Of a stretch of DNA of 64,000 bases, positions 35,093 to 44,971 are shown in pieces. This DNA comes from Microcoleus sp036704825 (GTDB lineage Bacteria > Cyanobacteriota > Cyanobacteriia > Cyanobacteriales > Microcoleaceae). The notes beneath the pieces were generated by a model. It did not search any database. It saw only the letters and a list, made by a program, of their open reading frames with translations, and was not told the origin of the DNA. The stretch lies in assembly GCA_036704825.1 (NCBI GenBank), contig JAUBSN010000046.1:1-64000 (forward strand). The letters run 5' to 3'. The translations under genes and the position numbers were made by a program. Position 1 is the stretch's first letter; every line of letters starts with the position of its first letter.

Positions 35093-36058
35093 TTAGTTTC
35101 GCTTTGATTTTTGCCTCTCTATCTCCCGCTGCAACTCTTCAATTTGACGGCGCAAAGCCTCCGTCTCGCTGTTGGGCGTTTGCGACTGCACATCAACCGC
35201 ACCTTCAGCTACAGCCCGCTTGTAGTTCCCCAGCTTAATTTGGCGGTATTCCTCGGAACTTGCCCAGTCTCGCAAATACCTCAGCCTTTCCACCGGGAAA
35301 GGGTGACTCAGCATCACGCCTTGGCCCCCGTTGTAAAGTAAAAATTTATACACTTGGTTGAGATTGTCTCGATCGAGCTCTTGATAGTTGTCAGACTGGC
35401 GGATAAATTCTTGCAAACTGCATTGGTCAGCATATTTACTGCTAACTCCCGCAAGTTTCATCATCGTCTTCATCACACTGTTCAAGTCATCCGTTACCAA
35501 CAAAGCCGCCCGATCTGCCGACAATTCCGCCTTGCGCCGCCACTCGTAAAAAGCGTAAATTAAACCGCTGCCGACCATATTTCCCAGCCCGAAAGTCATC
35601 TCGCCAATTGTCGAGGCAACGCTCATCGCCCACATCGCCATTTGATTTAAAGTTGGATGACCGCATTTAATGTGTCCCAACTCGTGAGCCAGCACAGTCT
35701 TGATTTCTGCCTCATCTAACAAGTCTAAAAGACCAGTGTTTAACACTATGTATGGCTGGTTTTTTCCTAGGGCATAGCTGTTAACTGAGGGATCCTGAGA
35801 AACAAACAAACCAGGTTCGGGAAAAACATCTAAATCCTGCACGCACTCCCGAAATATATGATAAATGCTGGCATATTGGCGGGGCCCGACTTGAATGCTA
35901 TTTCCCATTAGGTAAACGAATTGCGGTCGTTCGTAGACAAATTCTACAAATTTGCTGGCAATCAAGTCAAATCCAGGCACGCTTCGCAGCGCTTCCTCAG
36001 CTTGCCGATCGAGGGGATGCTGAAAAGCTTCGCTAGAAATTCCAGTATAAGTAGGCAT
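35093..36058 (-). CDS. M48-family zinc metallopeptidase
   Basis: A 321-residue peptidase. VLAHELGHIKCGH is the HExxH zinc motif, and AELSADRAALLV supplies the third ligand Glu/Asp block typical of M48. YIVLNTGLLDLLDEAE precedes the zinc helix. Only weak hydrophobic stretches (MAMWAMSVASTIGEMTFGLG) occur near the active site, so it may associate loosely with the membrane. The C-terminus is a charged coiled coil (EALRRQIEELQREIERQKSK). M48 enzymes act in protein quality control; the substrate is unknown. Confidence 0.9.
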   Translation of the reverse strand: MPTYTGISSEAFQHPLDRQAEEALRSVPGFDLIASKFVEFVYERPQFVYLMGNSIQVGPRQYASIYHIFRECVQDLDVFPEPGLFVSQDPSVNSYALGKNQPYIVLNTGLLDLLDEAEIKTVLAHELGHIKCGHPTLNQMAMWAMSVASTIGEMTFGLGNMVGSGLIYAFYEWRRKAELSADRAALLVTDDLNSVMKTMMKLAGVSSKYADQCSLQEFIRQSDNYQELDRDNLNQVYKFLLYNGGQGVMLSHPFPVERLRYLRDWASSEEYRQIKLGNYKRAVAEGAVDVQSQTPNSETEALRRQIEELQREIERQKSKRN

Positions 36059-36153
36059 ACTTGTTGCGAAAGTTACATTTAAGATATCAGTATTGCCATC
36101 GCTGCGATTGCTAGCTGGCGACTGACTTATTAATCTTATCGCGACAAATCATT

Positions 36154-36230
36154 GAACTATTGTCGAACAGGCCCGAAAGCCAGTTCAAATCTGGAACTAT
36201 TGTGGAACAGGCCCGAAAGCCAGTTCAAAT
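36154..36230. repeat. Tandem pair of AACAGGCCCGAAAGCC units
   Basis: GAACTATTGT-C/G-GAACAGGCCCGAAAGCC followed by AGTTCAAAT occurs twice, 39 bases apart. The same core lies inverted at about 39630-39650 (GGCTTTCGGGCCTGTTC). It precedes mtnD. Confidence 0.8.
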
Positions 36231-36325
36231 TAACGTTAAAATAGTGATTCTTGTACAGGCGCGATCGACAAACATCTTTCACAGTGCCTGTGTATCGCCT
36301 CACCCAAAAATTGGAACGTGCAAAA

Positions 36326-36877
36326 ATGGCTATCCTGCGACTCGAAAACGGTACAACCTACACTCAACCAAGCGACATTGCGCGCGAACTCGCTTCCTTA
36401 AACATTCAACTCAACCGCTGGCCCGTGGGTGACAGCGCGGAAATTCAAAATTTGTTAGCGAAAGATGCTCTTGACGACAATCAAAAAGAGCAAGTGCTGC
36501 AAGCCCTCGACGGCTACTTTCAACAGTTGTCGGAAAGTGCAGGCTATCAGGATCGGGACTTAATTGTACTGCACCCGGACATTCCCAACCTCGACACCAT
36601 GCTGTCCAAATTCAACAAGTGCCACATCCACGCCGATGATGAAGTCCGCTATATCGTAGCAGGCGAGGGCATTTTCGGCTTCGTGCGGCCCGACGGCAGC
36701 CAAGTCGAACTCACAGTGCAGCCGGAAGAATTTATCAACGTGCCCGCGAATACAGAACACTGGTTTTATTTGACAGCAGCCCAGAAAATTAAAGCGGTGC
36801 GCTACTTTACCACCAAAGAAGGCTGGACGCCGGAGTATACCGATACGCAAATTCGATCGCGCTTAGCTGCTGTTTGA
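36326..36877 (+). CDS. mtnD: Acireductone dioxygenase (methionine salvage)
   Basis: A 183-residue cupin that oxidises acireductone in the methylthioadenosine salvage pathway, using Fe or Ni. KCHIHADDEVRYIVAGEGIF contains the His-x-His...Glu metal motif and ANTEHWFYL the last His. The N-terminal MAILRLENGTTYTQPSDIAR and helical LAKDALDDNQKEQVLQALDG are family-like. Start ATG at 36326; the frame extends to 36251 but without similarity. No other salvage gene is adjacent. Confidence 0.92.
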   Translation: MAILRLENGTTYTQPSDIARELASLNIQLNRWPVGDSAEIQNLLAKDALDDNQKEQVLQALDGYFQQLSESAGYQDRDLIVLHPDIPNLDTMLSKFNKCHIHADDEVRYIVAGEGIFGFVRPDGSQVELTVQPEEFINVPANTEHWFYLTAAQKIKAVRYFTTKEGWTPEYTDTQIRSRLAAV

Positions 36878-36980
36878 AAAGGTTCGCAGCATCGGACTTT
36901 AGTCCTCATCCAAGACGCTTGACTAAAGTCCAAACGATCGAATCAATTTATTTTATTGTGGTTGTGCGATCGGACTTCAA

Positions 36981-37058
36981 ATTATCTGCGTTAATCAGCG
37001 TCAATCTGCCTATCATCTGCGGTTGACCGGATCTATCAAAGATTTATGCAATAAGTCT
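36981..37058. repeat. ATTATCTGCGTTTATC dispersed repeat
   Basis: ATTATCTGCGTTAATC, AATCTGCC, ATCTGCGGTT and CAAAGATTTATGCAAT in order. Copies with the same order lie at 55542-55613 and 62107-62182, and a hairpin version at 59706-59788. Three of the four lie between convergent genes. Confidence 0.75.
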
Positions 37059-37067
37059 AATGCCGCC

Positions 37068-38687
37068 TCAAATTTTGTGGTTTGAAGATCGCAAAATACT
37101 CAAAGCAACCGCCTCCGCCACCTTAATCCCATCAATCCCCGCTGACAGGATTCCACCCGCATATCCCGCACCTTCCCCAGCAGGATAAAGACCTTCTGTA
37201 TTCAAACTCTGATAATCTTCCTTGCGTTTAATCCGAATCGGTGAAGAAGTGCGCGTTTCCACCCCAGTCAAAACCGCATCATCCATCGCAAATCCTTTAA
37301 TCTGTTTGTCAAAAGCCCCAAGTGCTTCGCGGATAGCTGCGATCGCATAATCGGGCAAACTTTCGCTCAAATCAGTCATCACAACTCCCGGCGTATAAGA
37401 CGGCTGCACAGCGCCTAGCGTCGTGGAAGGGCGATTCGCCAAAAAATCACCCACAAGCTGCCCGGGGGCGTTGTAAGTGCCGCCACCTAACTCAAATGCC
37501 CGTTCTTCTAAGCGACGCTGAAACTCAATTCCCGCTAAGGGATGACCGGGATAATCCTCGGGCGTAATACCCACCACAATCCCGCTGTTAGCGTTGCGTT
37601 CATTGCGAGAATATTGACTCATCCCATTAGTGACAACTCGCCCCGGTTCTGACGCAGCCGCCACTACCAAACCACCGGGACACATACAGAAACTGTACAC
37701 AGAACGACCGTTTTGGCAATGGTGAACCAGTTTGTAATCGGCGGCACCCAAAAGCTTATGGCCCGCGCGATCGCCAAAACGACAGCGATCGATCGCAGTC
37801 TGCGGATGTTCCACCCGAAAACCAATGGAAAAAGGTTTAGCCTCGATGTAAACCCCCCGCGAAAACAACATTTCAAAAGTATCGCGGGCGCTGTGTCCCA
37901 CCGCCAGAACTATATAATTACTAGCAATATATTCTCCGCTCGCGAGGGTAACTCCCTGAACTTTTCCATTTTCGATGTGGATATCTTCCACACGAGTTTG
38001 AAACCGAATTTCTCCGCCTAATGATTCTATTTTGGCGCGAAGACTTTGGACAATTCCCACCAGTTTGAACGTGCCAATATGCGGTTTATTAATATATAAA
38101 ATTTCCGGTGAAGCTCCCGCATTCACAAGTTCCGTCAGCACCTTGCGCCCATAATGCTGAGGATCTTTAACTTGGCTGTAGAGTTTGCCATCGGAAAAAG
38201 TACCCGCACCACCTTCGCCAAACTGAGCGTTAGATTCTGGATTGAATTCTGCTTTTTTCTTCCAAAATCCAAAGGTATCAACCGTGCGATCGCGCACTGC
38301 TTTTCCGCGTTCTAAAAGGATAGGGCGAAACCCCATTTGTGCCAGCATCAGCCCTGCAAACATCCCGCACGGTCCTGTACCGATCACAATGGGGCGAACC
38401 GTCAAATTGCTGGGGGCTTTGGCTACATAGCGATAACTCGTGTCTGGTGTCACCATGACATGAGGATCTTTTTTGAAGCGTTGGAGAAGTTGCTTTTCCT
38501 GTGTCGTCTCTACATCCACAATATAGACAAGGAGGATTTCTGCTTTTTTACGAGCATCGTAGCTGCGCTTGAAGATGGAATAGCCGAGCAATTCTTCGGG
38601 GGGAATTTGCAGCTTTTTGAGAAGGGCATCGGCGATCGCATCTTGAGGATGATCTAGGGGAAGTTTTATTTCGGTTATGCGTAACAT
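37068..38687 (-). CDS. FAD-dependent dehydrogenase of the COG2509 type
   Basis: A 539-residue flavoprotein. MLRITEIKLPLDHPQDAIAD starts an N-terminal ~90-residue domain (ELLGYSIFKRSYDARKK) found in this group. VIGTGPCGMFAGLMLAQMGF is the FAD dinucleotide fold; FGEGGAGTFSDGKLYSQ, FCMCPGGLVVAAASEPGRVV and GLYPAGEGAGYAGGILSAGID are conserved blocks. The physiological substrate is not known. The true start is the ATG at 38687; an upstream frame to 38792 is encoded by CTTCCTTCTTCC repeats. Confidence 0.85.
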   Translation of the reverse strand: MLRITEIKLPLDHPQDAIADALLKKLQIPPEELLGYSIFKRSYDARKKAEILLVYIVDVETTQEKQLLQRFKKDPHVMVTPDTSYRYVAKAPSNLTVRPIVIGTGPCGMFAGLMLAQMGFRPILLERGKAVRDRTVDTFGFWKKKAEFNPESNAQFGEGGAGTFSDGKLYSQVKDPQHYGRKVLTELVNAGASPEILYINKPHIGTFKLVGIVQSLRAKIESLGGEIRFQTRVEDIHIENGKVQGVTLASGEYIASNYIVLAVGHSARDTFEMLFSRGVYIEAKPFSIGFRVEHPQTAIDRCRFGDRAGHKLLGAADYKLVHHCQNGRSVYSFCMCPGGLVVAAASEPGRVVTNGMSQYSRNERNANSGIVVGITPEDYPGHPLAGIEFQRRLEERAFELGGGTYNAPGQLVGDFLANRPSTTLGAVQPSYTPGVVMTDLSESLPDYAIAAIREALGAFDKQIKGFAMDDAVLTGVETRTSSPIRIKRKEDYQSLNTEGLYPAGEGAGYAGGILSAGIDGIKVAEAVALSILRSSNHKI

Positions 38688-38864
38688 ATATTGGAAGGAA
38701 GAAGGAAGAAGGAAGAAGGAAGAAGGAAGAATAAAAATTCTGAACAGAAGTATTATAACTATTTCACTGGGCATCCTATGGGCGATCGTCATGGGTCGAT
38801 CGATTTTTGATTTTAGATTGAAGAAACGTTATAATGAGGAAAAAATTAAGTTTTGTAAAGACCC

Positions 38865-39470
38865 TTGACTGCAACATTTACACCCAAAAACAGCCGCACC
38901 TGGCACGCTCTCAACCCCCTGTGGCAAGGAGCCGAAGAGGCAGTACAGAAGGGTTTACCCCACACCAAGCTAGCACCGGCATGGCAAATACTGCTCCTAG
39001 GTGACGGTTCCCCCACCCGCCACCTGCAACTGCTGACAGGGGAACCCACAGAAGTAGATGTGATCGATATGTCTTTAGTGGGTGAAGACGCAGACGGCGC
39101 GCCCCAGCAAATTGTCGCGGTTCCCGGGCCGCGCCTGCGCCGACAAGTGTGGCTGCGGACTGCTTCGGGACAGCGCCTGGCCTATGCGACTTCTTGGTGG
39201 GAAGCGAGCCACGTAGATGAATATTTACAAAATAAATCTTTGCCAATTTGGGCCAGTTTAGCGCGGCTGCGGACGGAATTGTATCGGGACGTGCAGGGCA
39301 TTTATTTGGGTAATTCGGTGGCCTTGGAGTCAGCTTTTGAACAGTCGGGGCCTTTTTGGGGGCGACACTATTTGTTTTGGCATCACGGGAAGCCATTGAC
39401 TCTGATTTATGAGGTGTTTTCGCCTTATTTAACTAAGTATTTGGGGCCGATGCAATTGGATGTTGATTGA
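38865..39470 (+). CDS. Chorismate lyase-type protein (DUF98)
   Basis: A protein of about 201 residues of the cyanobacterial chorismate-pyruvate lyase type, which releases 4-hydroxybenzoate as the head-group precursor of plastoquinone. WQILLLGDGSPTRHLQLLTG, the EVDVIDM strand, RLRRQVWLRTASGQRLAYATSWW and LYRDVQGIYLG are the conserved blocks; a nearby Glu in LIYEVFSPYL is expected for chorismate binding. The best start is a TTG; no ATG lies near. It is divergent from the FAD gene. Confidence 0.8.
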   Translation: MTATFTPKNSRTWHALNPLWQGAEEAVQKGLPHTKLAPAWQILLLGDGSPTRHLQLLTGEPTEVDVIDMSLVGEDADGAPQQIVAVPGPRLRRQVWLRTASGQRLAYATSWWEASHVDEYLQNKSLPIWASLARLRTELYRDVQGIYLGNSVALESAFEQSGPFWGRHYLFWHHGKPLTLIYEVFSPYLTKYLGPMQLDVD

Positions 39471-39479
39471 GACTGAGCT

Positions 39480-39655
39480 CTTGCGCCATTATCAATAAGG
39501 CTTTCTGGGCGGGCTGGCGTGCCTACCCCACAAGAACATTTACCTATTGTGGAACAGGCATCTTGTGGCTTTCTGGGCGGACTGGCGTACCCACCCCAAA
39601 AGAAGAACATTTACCTATTGCGGAACAGGCTTTCGGGCCTGTTCTTAAGAATAAT
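39480..39655. repeat. Double copy of CTTTCTGGGCGG / GAACATTTACCTATTG repeat
   Basis: GGCTTTCTGGGCGGRCTGGCGT, CCCACAAGAACATTTACC, TATTGTGGAACAGGC occur twice in tandem, and the segment ends in a GGCTTTCGGGCCTGTTCTTAAG hairpin. It lies between the convergent chorismate-lyase and P450 genes. Confidence 0.75.
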
Positions 39656-40943
39656 TCCGACGAAATTTAACTCGCAAACCGTCGCTGGGATGCGGAGTCG
39701 GTGCTGCGATCAAATCCAAATCTTGATTTGGTAAAAGCTCCCATTCAAACTCCCTAACAATCTTTGCCGCAAACAGTTTCATCTCTAACCGGGCAAATTC
39801 TTTGCCCAAACATTCTCGCAAACCTCCACCAAATGGCACGTAACTGAACGGTTTAGCCGATCGATCGGAGCTAAATCGATCGGGGTCGAAGCGATCGGGT
39901 TCAGGATAAAGTTGACTATCCTGATGGGTTTGATTAATCCCAGAAAGCACAGTCCAACCCTTGGGAATTTCATAGCCGCCGAACTCACAAGCATTAATGA
40001 CTGTCCGAAAAATACCTCCCACTGGTGGAACTAAACGCAGCACTTCTTGCAGCACCTGTTCTAAATAGGTCATTTGTTTGAGCTGTTCCAATGTTAGGGG
40101 TTCCGTAGCGGAGAACTGCTGTTGTTCGGCCCGCACTTTTGCCATCACATCGGGATGTTGAGCTAGGAGAAGACAAAAAGAGGCGATCGCCGAAGTTAAA
40201 GTTTCGTGTCCCGCAAACAGCAGCAACAGCACTTGATCTTTTAACTCATCCAAACTCAAACTATTTCCCTCGTCATCGCGAGCCGAAATCAGCAAACTCA
40301 AAGCATCATTGCCGCTAGGAGTTCCTTGTTGGCGATCGCGAATAATCTTTTCAAGTTCTGCCAACAGCAGCTTGCGGCACTTTTTCGCCTTGCCAAACTG
40401 AGTCCAAGGCACATCTAAAGGAATCGAAAATAAACCATTGCACCAAGTTTCAAAATAATGTCCTAGCGGCGTTTCCGAACCATTCTCAAGCCCTATTAAC
40501 AACTTACCCGCCACATCAAAAGTATAATTTCTCAGTTCTGGATACCAAGTCACGGTTTCCATTTTGGCCCATTTTTCCAAATAGCGCTGAGTGATATTTT
40601 CCATCGCGCCGATGTAGCCGGCCAAAGCTCGCGGCCCAAAGGCTTGGTACAGCAACTTGCGCCGATTTTGGTGGTTAGCACCCGTTTGCAGCGCCAAGGA
40701 AAGCGGCCCTAAAAGCGCTCTCGTGCTGGGAGGCCAAGCCACAACAAAATATTGGTTGTCATTGCTTAAAACAAACAAATTAGCCTCTTGGCCGCGCATA
40801 AACACGGTAGGCTGTCCGAAAATGCTGGTTTTGAAAATTGGCCCGTACTGCTGGTGGCGTTTTTTGGCGAATTGGGAATCTTGCAAAAATTTGATGGTAT
40901 CGCCAATTAGGGGTAAACCGAAACTGCCGGGAGGTAATGCCAT
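39645..40943 (-). CDS. Cytochrome P450, CYP120-like
   Basis: A 432-residue P450: FAGHETLTSA is the I-helix oxygen-binding motif, EVLRLVPP the K-helix ExxR, DRFDPDRF the PERF-like motif and PFGGGLRECLGKEFARLEM the haem loop with its Cys. There is no N-terminal anchor; it begins PPGSFGLPLIGDTIKF, as soluble cyanobacterial CYP120 enzymes do. CYP120 hydroxylates retinoids in Synechocystis; the same substrate here is an inference. No redox partner is adjacent. Confidence 0.9.
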   Translation of the reverse strand: MALPPGSFGLPLIGDTIKFLQDSQFAKKRHQQYGPIFKTSIFGQPTVFMRGQEANLFVLSNDNQYFVVAWPPSTRALLGPLSLALQTGANHQNRRKLLYQAFGPRALAGYIGAMENITQRYLEKWAKMETVTWYPELRNYTFDVAGKLLIGLENGSETPLGHYFETWCNGLFSIPLDVPWTQFGKAKKCRKLLLAELEKIIRDRQQGTPSGNDALSLLISARDDEGNSLSLDELKDQVLLLLFAGHETLTSAIASFCLLLAQHPDVMAKVRAEQQQFSATEPLTLEQLKQMTYLEQVLQEVLRLVPPVGGIFRTVINACEFGGYEIPKGWTVLSGINQTHQDSQLYPEPDRFDPDRFSSDRSAKPFSYVPFGGGLRECLGKEFARLEMKLFAAKIVREFEWELLPNQDLDLIAAPTPHPSDGLRVKFRRNYS

Positions 40944-41150
40944 TTTAGATTTTAGATTTTAGATTTTAGATTTTCAATATGATATCAATTTTAGTTGGAG
41001 GTTGGGCAATACGCACCAAACAAATTTCTGGCAAAGTAGATTTTATTTTTTTTTAGCCTGTAGGTGCGTCTGTCTTATTAATATAAAATTAATCCAAAAA
41101 GTATGATTTTTTAAACTGACGCACCTTACTATTTTTGCCTGCAAACCAAT
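40944..41150. repeat. TTAGATT array and GGTGCGTC palindrome
   Basis: TTTTAGA repeats lie at 40944-40975 directly against the P450 start. TAGGTGCGTC at 41061 pairs with GACGCACCTTA at 41118. Both belong to dispersed families in the window. Confidence 0.7.
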
Positions 41151-44100
41151 TTAATTTTCTGTTCTTTTAATCGGGATTTCGATGATAAATTCAGTGCCTT
41201 TCCCCACCACAGAGAAACACTTAATTTCACCTTTATGTTTTTCGACAATAATTGAATGGGAAATCGCTAAACCCATACCCGTCCCCGAACCGATCGGTTT
41301 TGTAGTATAGAACGGGTCAAATATTCGCTGCTTGACTCGATCGGTCATGCCTGCACCGTTATCAGCAATTTTAATCACAGCGAGAGTACCTTCTATCTCT
41401 GTACGAATGCGGATAATTCCCGGATTTTCGAGCTGTTGTTGTAAAACGTCAATAGCGTTGGCGATAATATTCATAAACACCTGATTCAACAGTCCGGCGT
41501 AGCACTCCACCAGTGGCAATTGTCCGTATTCTTTAACGAGTTGAATTGCTGGGCGACGGTACTCCGTACCTGCTACGCTATCGGGCTGAACTTTCAGACG
41601 GTGTTCTAAAATCATCAACGTGCTGTCGATGCCTTCATGAATATTAACCTTTTTCATGTCAGATTCATCGAGGCGAGAAAAATTCCGCAAACTCCTCACG
41701 ATATCGCGGATGCGAGTGGCTCCCACCTGCATAGAAGACAGCATTTTCGGCAAGTCGTCTAGCAAGAAATCCATTTCTAACACCTCTATTGCCTGCTGAA
41801 GTTCGGGAGAAGGATGCGGGTATTCATCTCGATACATTTGCACCAGTTTCATCAGGTTTCTGGTGTATTCTTCTGTGTAGGTAAGATTGCCGAAAATAAA
41901 GCTGACCGGGTTGTTGATTTCGTGGGCGATTCCTGCTACCATCTGACCGAGACTCGACATTTTTTCTGCCTGCACGAGCTGGGTTTGAGCTTGCTGGAGT
42001 TCGCACAGAGTTACTTCGAGTTTGGCAGCTTGTTCTTGTGCTATCCGAGCTGAATCGACGCTTTTAGTGTAAAGTTCCGCTTGATTAATGGCGATCGCCA
42101 ATTGGTTGCCCACGGCGACTAACAGTTCCACTTCTCCATCGCTCCAACACCGCACGCTGGTAGAATCGCTACAGCAAATTACCCCTATTTTACCAGCGGA
42201 TGTTTGAAGGGGAATGTCCAGGAGAGAATGGAATCCTACATACCTGAAAAATTCCCGCTCTGCTGGATCGGTAAGAGTCTGGCAATCATCAACCCGAATT
42301 ATTTCCAAATTGGCAATCCGCTCGGCATGAGAACCAGTCACGCCAGCGGGAACTAAACCCAAAAGCGAAGGCAAATCGGCATTTTTTGCCTCGTACTGCA
42401 CGGCCCAAACTGGCGGCGAAGCGTCGGGCAAATACCAGATAAACACACAGCGATCGAGTTGCAGCAAGTCGCGCACTTGCTGCACAGTTGTTGCCAAAAT
42501 AGTATCTAAATCCAGAGATTCCCGGATATTGCTAGCTAGTTGGTTCAGCAGCGCTTCCTGCTCGGCTAATTTGCGGAATCGCGCTTCCGAAGCTTGCAAT
42601 TTTCGTTGAGCTTCTTTTTGTTGTGTAACGTCCAAACCCAAACCGATTAAGCCTATCTCGCTGCCGTTTGCCTCTTTTACCTTAGCTTTGATCACCTCTA
42701 AATGGTGATTATTACCGTCAGCAAACTGGATAATTTCATCAGCATAAAAAGGAGTATCTTGACTCCAGACTTGCACGTCAGACGCCATGCACTTAGCAAA
42801 TGCTTCCCCTCCCAAAATTTCTGAAGAATGAGAAGCTGCCAAAAATCTTTCTTCAGGAACGTTCACTGATTCGCAAAAAGTTTTGTTAACCAACAGCATC
42901 TTGCCTTTAGTGTCAGTCAGCCACACCCAAATAGGAGCGTTGTCAATAATTGCCCTCAAAGTTTGCTTTTGTCTGGCGAGAGCTTCTTCTGTTTGTTTGC
43001 GCTTAATTCCCAGGGCGATCGCATCGGCACTCGACGCAAAAGCAATCAGCGTTGATTCATTCAACTCTTGGCGAGCAAATATCGCTATGACTCCCAGCAA
43101 CTGATTGTCAACAATTAGCGGATATCCAGCAAAAGCCACCATTCCTTCACGCGCTGCCCATTCTTTGTCCTGGATTCGGGGATCTTCTTGCACAGAATTA
43201 GTGATGTGAGGTTGTCGCTTCAGGGCGATTAAACCAATCTTGAACTCGCCGACAGCAATGCGGCTGTGAGCGCCGTCAATGTGAGTATATATCCCCGCGC
43301 TTGCTTGCAGTTCCAATACATTTCCCTCTTCATTCAGCGTCCAAATCCGAGCAAACGCAGCATCCAAATGGCGCACAACTGCATCGGCGCAATATTGCAA
43401 AGTTGCAAGCAAAGTCTGGTTTTGAGTTAGACCAATTCCCACATCTGCTGTGAATATAGAAAGTTTCAATTGTTCTGCTAAAGCTTGTTCTGCTATTTTG
43501 CGCTTTGTAATGTCCGTAGCAGCACCGAGACGCTGCTTAATTTTTCCCTCCTCTGTTCTGCTAAATACAATATTCCGGCCCACTAACCAGTGCCAACAAT
43601 TCTGTCGATCGCGCACCCGATATTCGTACTCAACAACTTCGCCGTCGGGAGCATTTTCTAATTGCTGCCAATATTCGGGAAATTTAGCTAAGTCGTCAGG
43701 GTGGATGATGGTGGGCAGTAGATTGCTGCCCATGTTTTCAACTTCTTCGGCGGTATAGCCGAGGGTGTCAGTGATTTCGCGGTTGCTGTAGACATTTCGC
43801 TGCTCGCTTTCGTCGTAAACATAGAGAAGATTCGGACTGGTATTGGCAATTCGCTCAACAAAACGCTGACTCTCTTGCAGCGCTGCTTCTGCTTGTTTTT
43901 GAGCGGTAATGTCGCGGCCGACACCATACATCAATTCTTCCTCCCAGAAACGGCTACCAGTCCAGGCTATCCACTTGTAAGAACCGTTTCGACAGCGCCA
44001 GCGGTTTTCAAACCCAACGGTATTATTCCCCGCAGCAAGACTTTCAGCTTCTTTTAAAGTAGTTTCGCGATCGTCTGGATGCACGAATTCGAGGAAGAGT

Positions 44101-44588
44101 TGGCCAACCATTTCTCCTGGGGCATAGCCGAGTATTTTTTCTGCTGCTGGGTTGATGCGTTTTACATAACCGTCAAAACTAAGGACGCACAGCAAATCTA
44201 CCGAGAGGCTAAAAAAGGGATCGCCCCCGTCGGGTTCGCTGGATGGGCGATCGTTTCCCGCGATGGCCCAAGAGTCGTTTGAACGCGCCCATACCGCCCA
44301 AAAGACAATATTGGCTATTCCCAAAAATCCCAGGACGATTTGGCGAGCGTAGAAATTATCGCCGCTGCCACCTACCAGCCACCCGTTTAACACCAGCAGT
44401 ACAACTATCAAAATTGAGAATAAACTGCCAGCGGCGATCGTCGCTAGGCTAATTTTTTTGTCATACTGCTTGCTGCCTTCTGCCTTTTCTATTCTGGTGA
44501 CTGCTGCCGTGAATTTTCTCAACAACAGTTGCAGTAAGTTCAATAATTTAGTGCTTTTGGATGCTTCGATACGAACAGAATACTTCAT
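41151..44588 (-). CDS. Membrane PAS/GAF sensor histidine kinase
   Basis: A 1145-residue sensor. Two N-terminal helices (TIAAGSLFSILIVVLLVLNG; IVLGFLGIANIVFWAVWA) anchor it. Then come PAS/PAC near 125-235 (DLLCVLSFDGYVKRINPAAE), PAS near 240-370, GAF near 385-540 (LDAAFARIWTLNEEGNVLEL), PAS near 550-670, GAF near 685-835 (LLQLDRCVFIWYLPDASPPV) and a coiled linker. The HisKA box is GIAHEINNPVSFIFG; the ATPase has ADNGAGMTDRVKQRIFDPFY and GSGTGMGLAISHSI. No receiver domain or adjacent regulator is present. Start is ATG; the C-terminus ends at the ATPase domain. The signal is unknown; GAF domains lack an evident bilin Cys pair. Confidence 0.92.
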   Translation of the reverse strand: MKYSVRIEASKSTKLLNLLQLLLRKFTAAVTRIEKAEGSKQYDKKISLATIAAGSLFSILIVVLLVLNGWLVGGSGDNFYARQIVLGFLGIANIVFWAVWARSNDSWAIAGNDRPSSEPDGGDPFFSLSVDLLCVLSFDGYVKRINPAAEKILGYAPGEMVGQLFLEFVHPDDRETTLKEAESLAAGNNTVGFENRWRCRNGSYKWIAWTGSRFWEEELMYGVGRDITAQKQAEAALQESQRFVERIANTSPNLLYVYDESEQRNVYSNREITDTLGYTAEEVENMGSNLLPTIIHPDDLAKFPEYWQQLENAPDGEVVEYEYRVRDRQNCWHWLVGRNIVFSRTEEGKIKQRLGAATDITKRKIAEQALAEQLKLSIFTADVGIGLTQNQTLLATLQYCADAVVRHLDAAFARIWTLNEEGNVLELQASAGIYTHIDGAHSRIAVGEFKIGLIALKRQPHITNSVQEDPRIQDKEWAAREGMVAFAGYPLIVDNQLLGVIAIFARQELNESTLIAFASSADAIALGIKRKQTEEALARQKQTLRAIIDNAPIWVWLTDTKGKMLLVNKTFCESVNVPEERFLAASHSSEILGGEAFAKCMASDVQVWSQDTPFYADEIIQFADGNNHHLEVIKAKVKEANGSEIGLIGLGLDVTQQKEAQRKLQASEARFRKLAEQEALLNQLASNIRESLDLDTILATTVQQVRDLLQLDRCVFIWYLPDASPPVWAVQYEAKNADLPSLLGLVPAGVTGSHAERIANLEIIRVDDCQTLTDPAEREFFRYVGFHSLLDIPLQTSAGKIGVICCSDSTSVRCWSDGEVELLVAVGNQLAIAINQAELYTKSVDSARIAQEQAAKLEVTLCELQQAQTQLVQAEKMSSLGQMVAGIAHEINNPVSFIFGNLTYTEEYTRNLMKLVQMYRDEYPHPSPELQQAIEVLEMDFLLDDLPKMLSSMQVGATRIRDIVRSLRNFSRLDESDMKKVNIHEGIDSTLMILEHRLKVQPDSVAGTEYRRPAIQLVKEYGQLPLVECYAGLLNQVFMNIIANAIDVLQQQLENPGIIRIRTEIEGTLAVIKIADNGAGMTDRVKQRIFDPFYTTKPIGSGTGMGLAISHSIIVEKHKGEIKCFSVVGKGTEFIIEIPIKRTEN

Positions 44589-44813
44589 TTTTTTACTGTT
44601 GATTCCGTTTTACTTGTGGTGGCTCAAAATTAATATAAAAATGTTTAAATATTGTAAAACTTTGCTAGCTTGCCAAATCTAGAATTTTAAAATTTGCGTA
44701 TATTTACGCAAGCTGGCTAGAGAATTAAGTGTATTTACGGAAATAGCGAGCAATTTCTTTTTAGCTGAGGTGTGCATTTTTTACTTTTTCCGACTCAGAG
44801 AGAGAGCTCATCT

Positions 44814-44819
44814 ATAATG
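44814..44819 (+). promoter_or_regulatory. Candidate -10 box
   Basis: TATAAT followed by GCTACGG; no clear TTGACA lies 17 bases upstream. It would start a transcript reading into the micro-ORF at 44903. Confidence 0.35.
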
Positions 44820-44902
44820 CTACGGTACATATTGCTGTTAGTCATTAGACTTTTGGCCTAATCTAGCTAATTGGACGGAGAACTTAATTGTGGAGGCTGC
44901 AG

Positions 44903-44971
44903 ATGAAGCTGCTTGCCGCGTTATGGCAGCGTATTATAGCACTTTTTGCGTCCAGCAATGACCGGGTTTGA
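44903..44971 (+). CDS. Candidate 22-residue amphipathic peptide
   Basis: GGAGG lies eight bases before an ATG that opens MKLLAALWQRIIALFASSND ending RV. The peptide alternates hydrophobic and charged residues as an amphipathic helix would. An overlapping frame from a GTG (VEAADEAACRVMAAYY) is the alternative. No family is recognised; support rests only on the ribosome site and composition. Confidence 0.3.
   Translation: MKLLAALWQRIIALFASSNDRV

Noticed and set aside
38688..38792. Extended N-terminus for the FAD oxidoreductase (FILPSSFFLLPSSF)
   Set aside because: It is translated CTTCCTTCTTCC repeat and would resemble a false membrane helix.
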